Assembly: GCA_903904765.1 (NCBI GenBank)
Contig: CAIVEA010000469.1
Span: 1 to 16,427 of the forward strand
Direction: 5' to 3'
Length of the DNA stretch: 16,427 nucleotides
From: an uncultured Chloroflexota bacterium
GTDB lineage: Bacteria; Chloroflexota; Anaerolineae; Aggregatilineales; Phototrophicaceae
Positions within the stretch are counted from its first letter, which is position 1; the number at the start of each line of letters is the position of its first letter. A program made the translations under genes and the position numbers. Shown here piece by piece: positions 14,964 through 16,427 of the stretch. The notes below the pieces were generated by a model, which ran no database searches, was not told where the DNA came from, and saw only the letters and a list, made by a program, of their open reading frames with translations.

Positions 14964-16139
14964 ATGTCCAGTATGACCTCTCGCCAGCGAATGCTCGCCG
15001 CATTGACCCGCAGCGCCGTACCGGATCACCTGCCTGTGACGACGCATCACGTCATGCTCTCGTTCCTGCGTAAATATCTGAACGAGATGCCTTACCCGCA
15101 GTTCTTCGACCATTTCGGGCTGGATGCGTGGACGTGGACTGTGCCTTACAAGCCGGACACCAGCAAAGGCGAATACTTCGACCCGAATCAGACTTCGGTG
15201 CATCCCCTTGACCATACGCATCGGGTAGTGTCGGATAACTGGCGCATCGAGCAGGAAGATGTGCCCGACCCGGAATACCGCACCACCCGCTACCGCTTCG
15301 TGACCCCCAGAGGCACGCTCTCGATGGTGTTGCAAGGCAACGAGCATACCGATTGGGTGGTGGAGCATCTCATCAAAGACAAGCGCGATATTGACCTGAT
15401 CGCGGATTTCGTCACGCATCCCAAGATTGATGTGGAGGCGGTCAACAAAACAGCGGAGGCCTTCGGGGAGCGCGGCTTGATACGCGGTCACATCTGCTAT
15501 TTCGACATCTACGGGCAGCCGGGATGCTGGCAGGACGCGGTGGAACTGGTGGGAACGGAGCGCCTGATTCTGGAAACGTATGATGACCCGGAATGGGTGC
15601 GCGAACTGATTTTGATCTTGCAGGCACGCAAAAAGACCTTCATCCAGTCGTTGAAGGGTGCTCGTTATGATGTGCTGGAACTGGGCGGTGGCGCGGCTTC
15701 TTCCACCGTGATCTCGCCCAAAATCTTCGATCAATTTGTCGCACCCTATGATGCGGAGTTGATTGATCTAGCGCATCAGGTGGGGCAGCGAATTGTGTAC
15801 CACACCTGCGGCGGGATGATGCCGCTACTGGAACGAATCGCCGCTATGAAGCCGGACGCGATGGAAACCTTCACGCCCGCCGATATGGGCGGCGATGTGC
15901 GGCTGGCGGAGGCGAAACAGCGTATTGGCGATCAGGTGTGCATGATCGGCGGCTTCGACCAGTTCCACTATTTCGTGGGATGTACGCCGGAACAGACCCG
16001 CGCCGAAGTGCGCCGCTGCTTTGAAGAAGCCGGCACGAACGGCGGCTATATCCTCAGCCCATCCGATCACTTTTTTGAAGCTGACCTTGAGCTGTTCAAG
16101 GCCTTTGCAGATGAGGCAAAACGCTGTGCTTATTCATAA
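14964..16139 (+). CDS. Uroporphyrinogen decarboxylase (URO-D)-superfamily protein, putative methyltransferase-like, not HemE
   Basis: 391 aa. The opening MTSRQRMLAAL, the barrel element LELGGGAASSTVISPKIFDQF (from 238), VGQRIVYHTCGGMMPLL (273-289) and IGDQVCMIGGFDQ (321-333) identify the URO-D/MtaA superfamily. H280-x-C282 is at the position of the zinc ligands in MtaA/MtbA-type methyltransferases; E301 in METFTP is a possible third ligand. The N-terminal arginine pair of true HemE, which binds the porphyrinogen carboxylates, is absent, so haem synthesis is unlikely. Start could be ATG 14964 or the in-frame ATG 14973; AAAGG lies 12 nt before the first. Many relatives sit in sugar or methyl-transfer clusters; the substrate here is unknown. 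Confidence 0.85.
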   Translation: MSSMTSRQRMLAALTRSAVPDHLPVTTHHVMLSFLRKYLNEMPYPQFFDHFGLDAWTWTVPYKPDTSKGEYFDPNQTSVHPLDHTHRVVSDNWRIEQEDVPDPEYRTTRYRFVTPRGTLSMVLQGNEHTDWVVEHLIKDKRDIDLIADFVTHPKIDVEAVNKTAEAFGERGLIRGHICYFDIYGQPGCWQDAVELVGTERLILETYDDPEWVRELILILQARKKTFIQSLKGARYDVLELGGGAASSTVISPKIFDQFVAPYDAELIDLAHQVGQRIVYHTCGGMMPLLERIAAMKPDAMETFTPADMGGDVRLAEAKQRIGDQVCMIGGFDQFHYFVGCTPEQTRAEVRRCFEEAGTNGGYILSPSDHFFEADLELFKAFADEAKRCAYS

Positions 16140-16427
16140 GCCTGAGGTCATCGAGATAGCGGTCCCGTTTGAGGAAATTCAAGCGCGTCGGGAACGGGTG
16201 GAAAAGGCCAAGCGGTTTGAAACACCCGATCGCGTCCCCGTGATTCCGGCGATTGCACACCGTCTGCTGGTGCCGCAGGTGGGCGTGCGCTTCAAGGATT
16301 ACTACGCCGACCCTGAAACGATGCTGCGGACGCAAATACTGGCGCAAAAGTGGCTGATGGAGAACATCCGCACTGATGCCCATTCGATCACGGGCGCGTG
16401 GGTGGGCGCGTGGACGGACTTCCAGAA
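16111..16427 (+). CDS. Second URO-D-superfamily protein, 3' end cut by window edge
   Basis: 105 codons are visible before the right edge. The ATG at 16111 overlaps the preceding URO-D gene by 29 bp in a different frame; GTG 16126, with GAGG 10 nt upstream, is an alternative start. The sequence RRERVEKAKRFETPDRVPVI (about 27-46) followed by GVRFKDYYADPETMLRTQIL and WLMENIRTD is the characteristic N-terminus of a large group of uncharacterised URO-D-family proteins. It differs clearly from the first copy, so this is not a recent tandem duplication. The overlap implies coupled translation and perhaps a heteromeric pair. Confidence 0.8.
   Translation, partial: MRQNAVLIHKPEVIEIAVPFEEIQARRERVEKAKRFETPDRVPVIPAIAHRLLVPQVGVRFKDYYADPETMLRTQILAQKWLMENIRTDAHSITGAWVGAWTDFQ

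Noticed and set aside
14964..16139. Haem-pathway uroporphyrinogen decarboxylase (HemE)
   Set aside because: The N-terminal arginine motif of HemE is missing, an H-x-C-G-G zinc-type motif is present, and no haem genes are nearby.
1..16427. CRISPR arrays, tRNA or rRNA genes, insertion sequences, prophage or defence genes
   Set aside because: I saw no regularly spaced repeats, cloverleaf-like genes, transposase or integrase reading frames, or terminal inverted repeats.

Overview
The window is a GC-rich, densely packed bacterial carbohydrate-utilisation locus of 13 protein genes, two of them cut by the window edges. I see no rRNA, tRNA, CRISPR array, transposase or integrase. The gene mix is a CUT1 sugar ABC importer without its own ATPase, glycoside hydrolases with no signal peptide, URO-D-like proteins and an MSRK-type signal peptide. 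This fits a free-living soil or sediment bacterium, and Chloroflexota (Anaerolineae-like) is my best guess. That placement is inference from gene style only; there is no marker gene.

Left arm, minus strand, read from 7184 down to 1: extracellular sugar-binding protein, MalF-type permease, MalG-type permease carrying a very large extra loop, a GH172 (DUF2961) glycosidase, and a GH2 glycosidase that runs off the left edge. The last four genes are spaced 3-7 bp apart and must be one transcript. The binding-protein gene is separated from the permeases by about 145 bp containing two perfect or near-perfect hairpins.

Centre (7185-7472): a 288-bp divergent control region. Two promoter-like boxes face away from each other with exact two-fold symmetry (each CTTGACA, 17 bp, TACACTC). 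Just downstream of each is a palindrome that could be an operator.

Right arm, plus strand, 7473-13745: a ferritin-like di-iron protein overlapping by 4 bp a plant-type [2Fe-2S] ferredoxin, then a sugar-phosphate isomerase/epimerase-like TIM barrel, a GH31 alpha-xylosidase-like enzyme, and a right-handed parallel beta-helix protein. Converging on it is a minus-strand Gfo/Idh/MocA oxidoreductase (13753-14868). A second short divergent promoter region (14869-14963) then leads to two overlapping plus-strand genes for URO-D superfamily proteins, the second cut by the right edge.

Working model: an oligosaccharide is captured by the binding protein, imported by the two permeases (powered by an ATPase encoded elsewhere), and cut inside the cell by GH172, GH2 and GH31. 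The monosaccharides are then oxidised or isomerised by the Gfo/Idh enzyme and the TIM barrel. The unusual parts are the di-iron/ferredoxin pair at the head of the glycosidase operon, the roughly 360-residue extracytoplasmic insertion in the MalG-type permease, and the paired URO-D-like proteins. Together they could be an oxidative or demethylating branch for a modified sugar, but that is a hypothesis.
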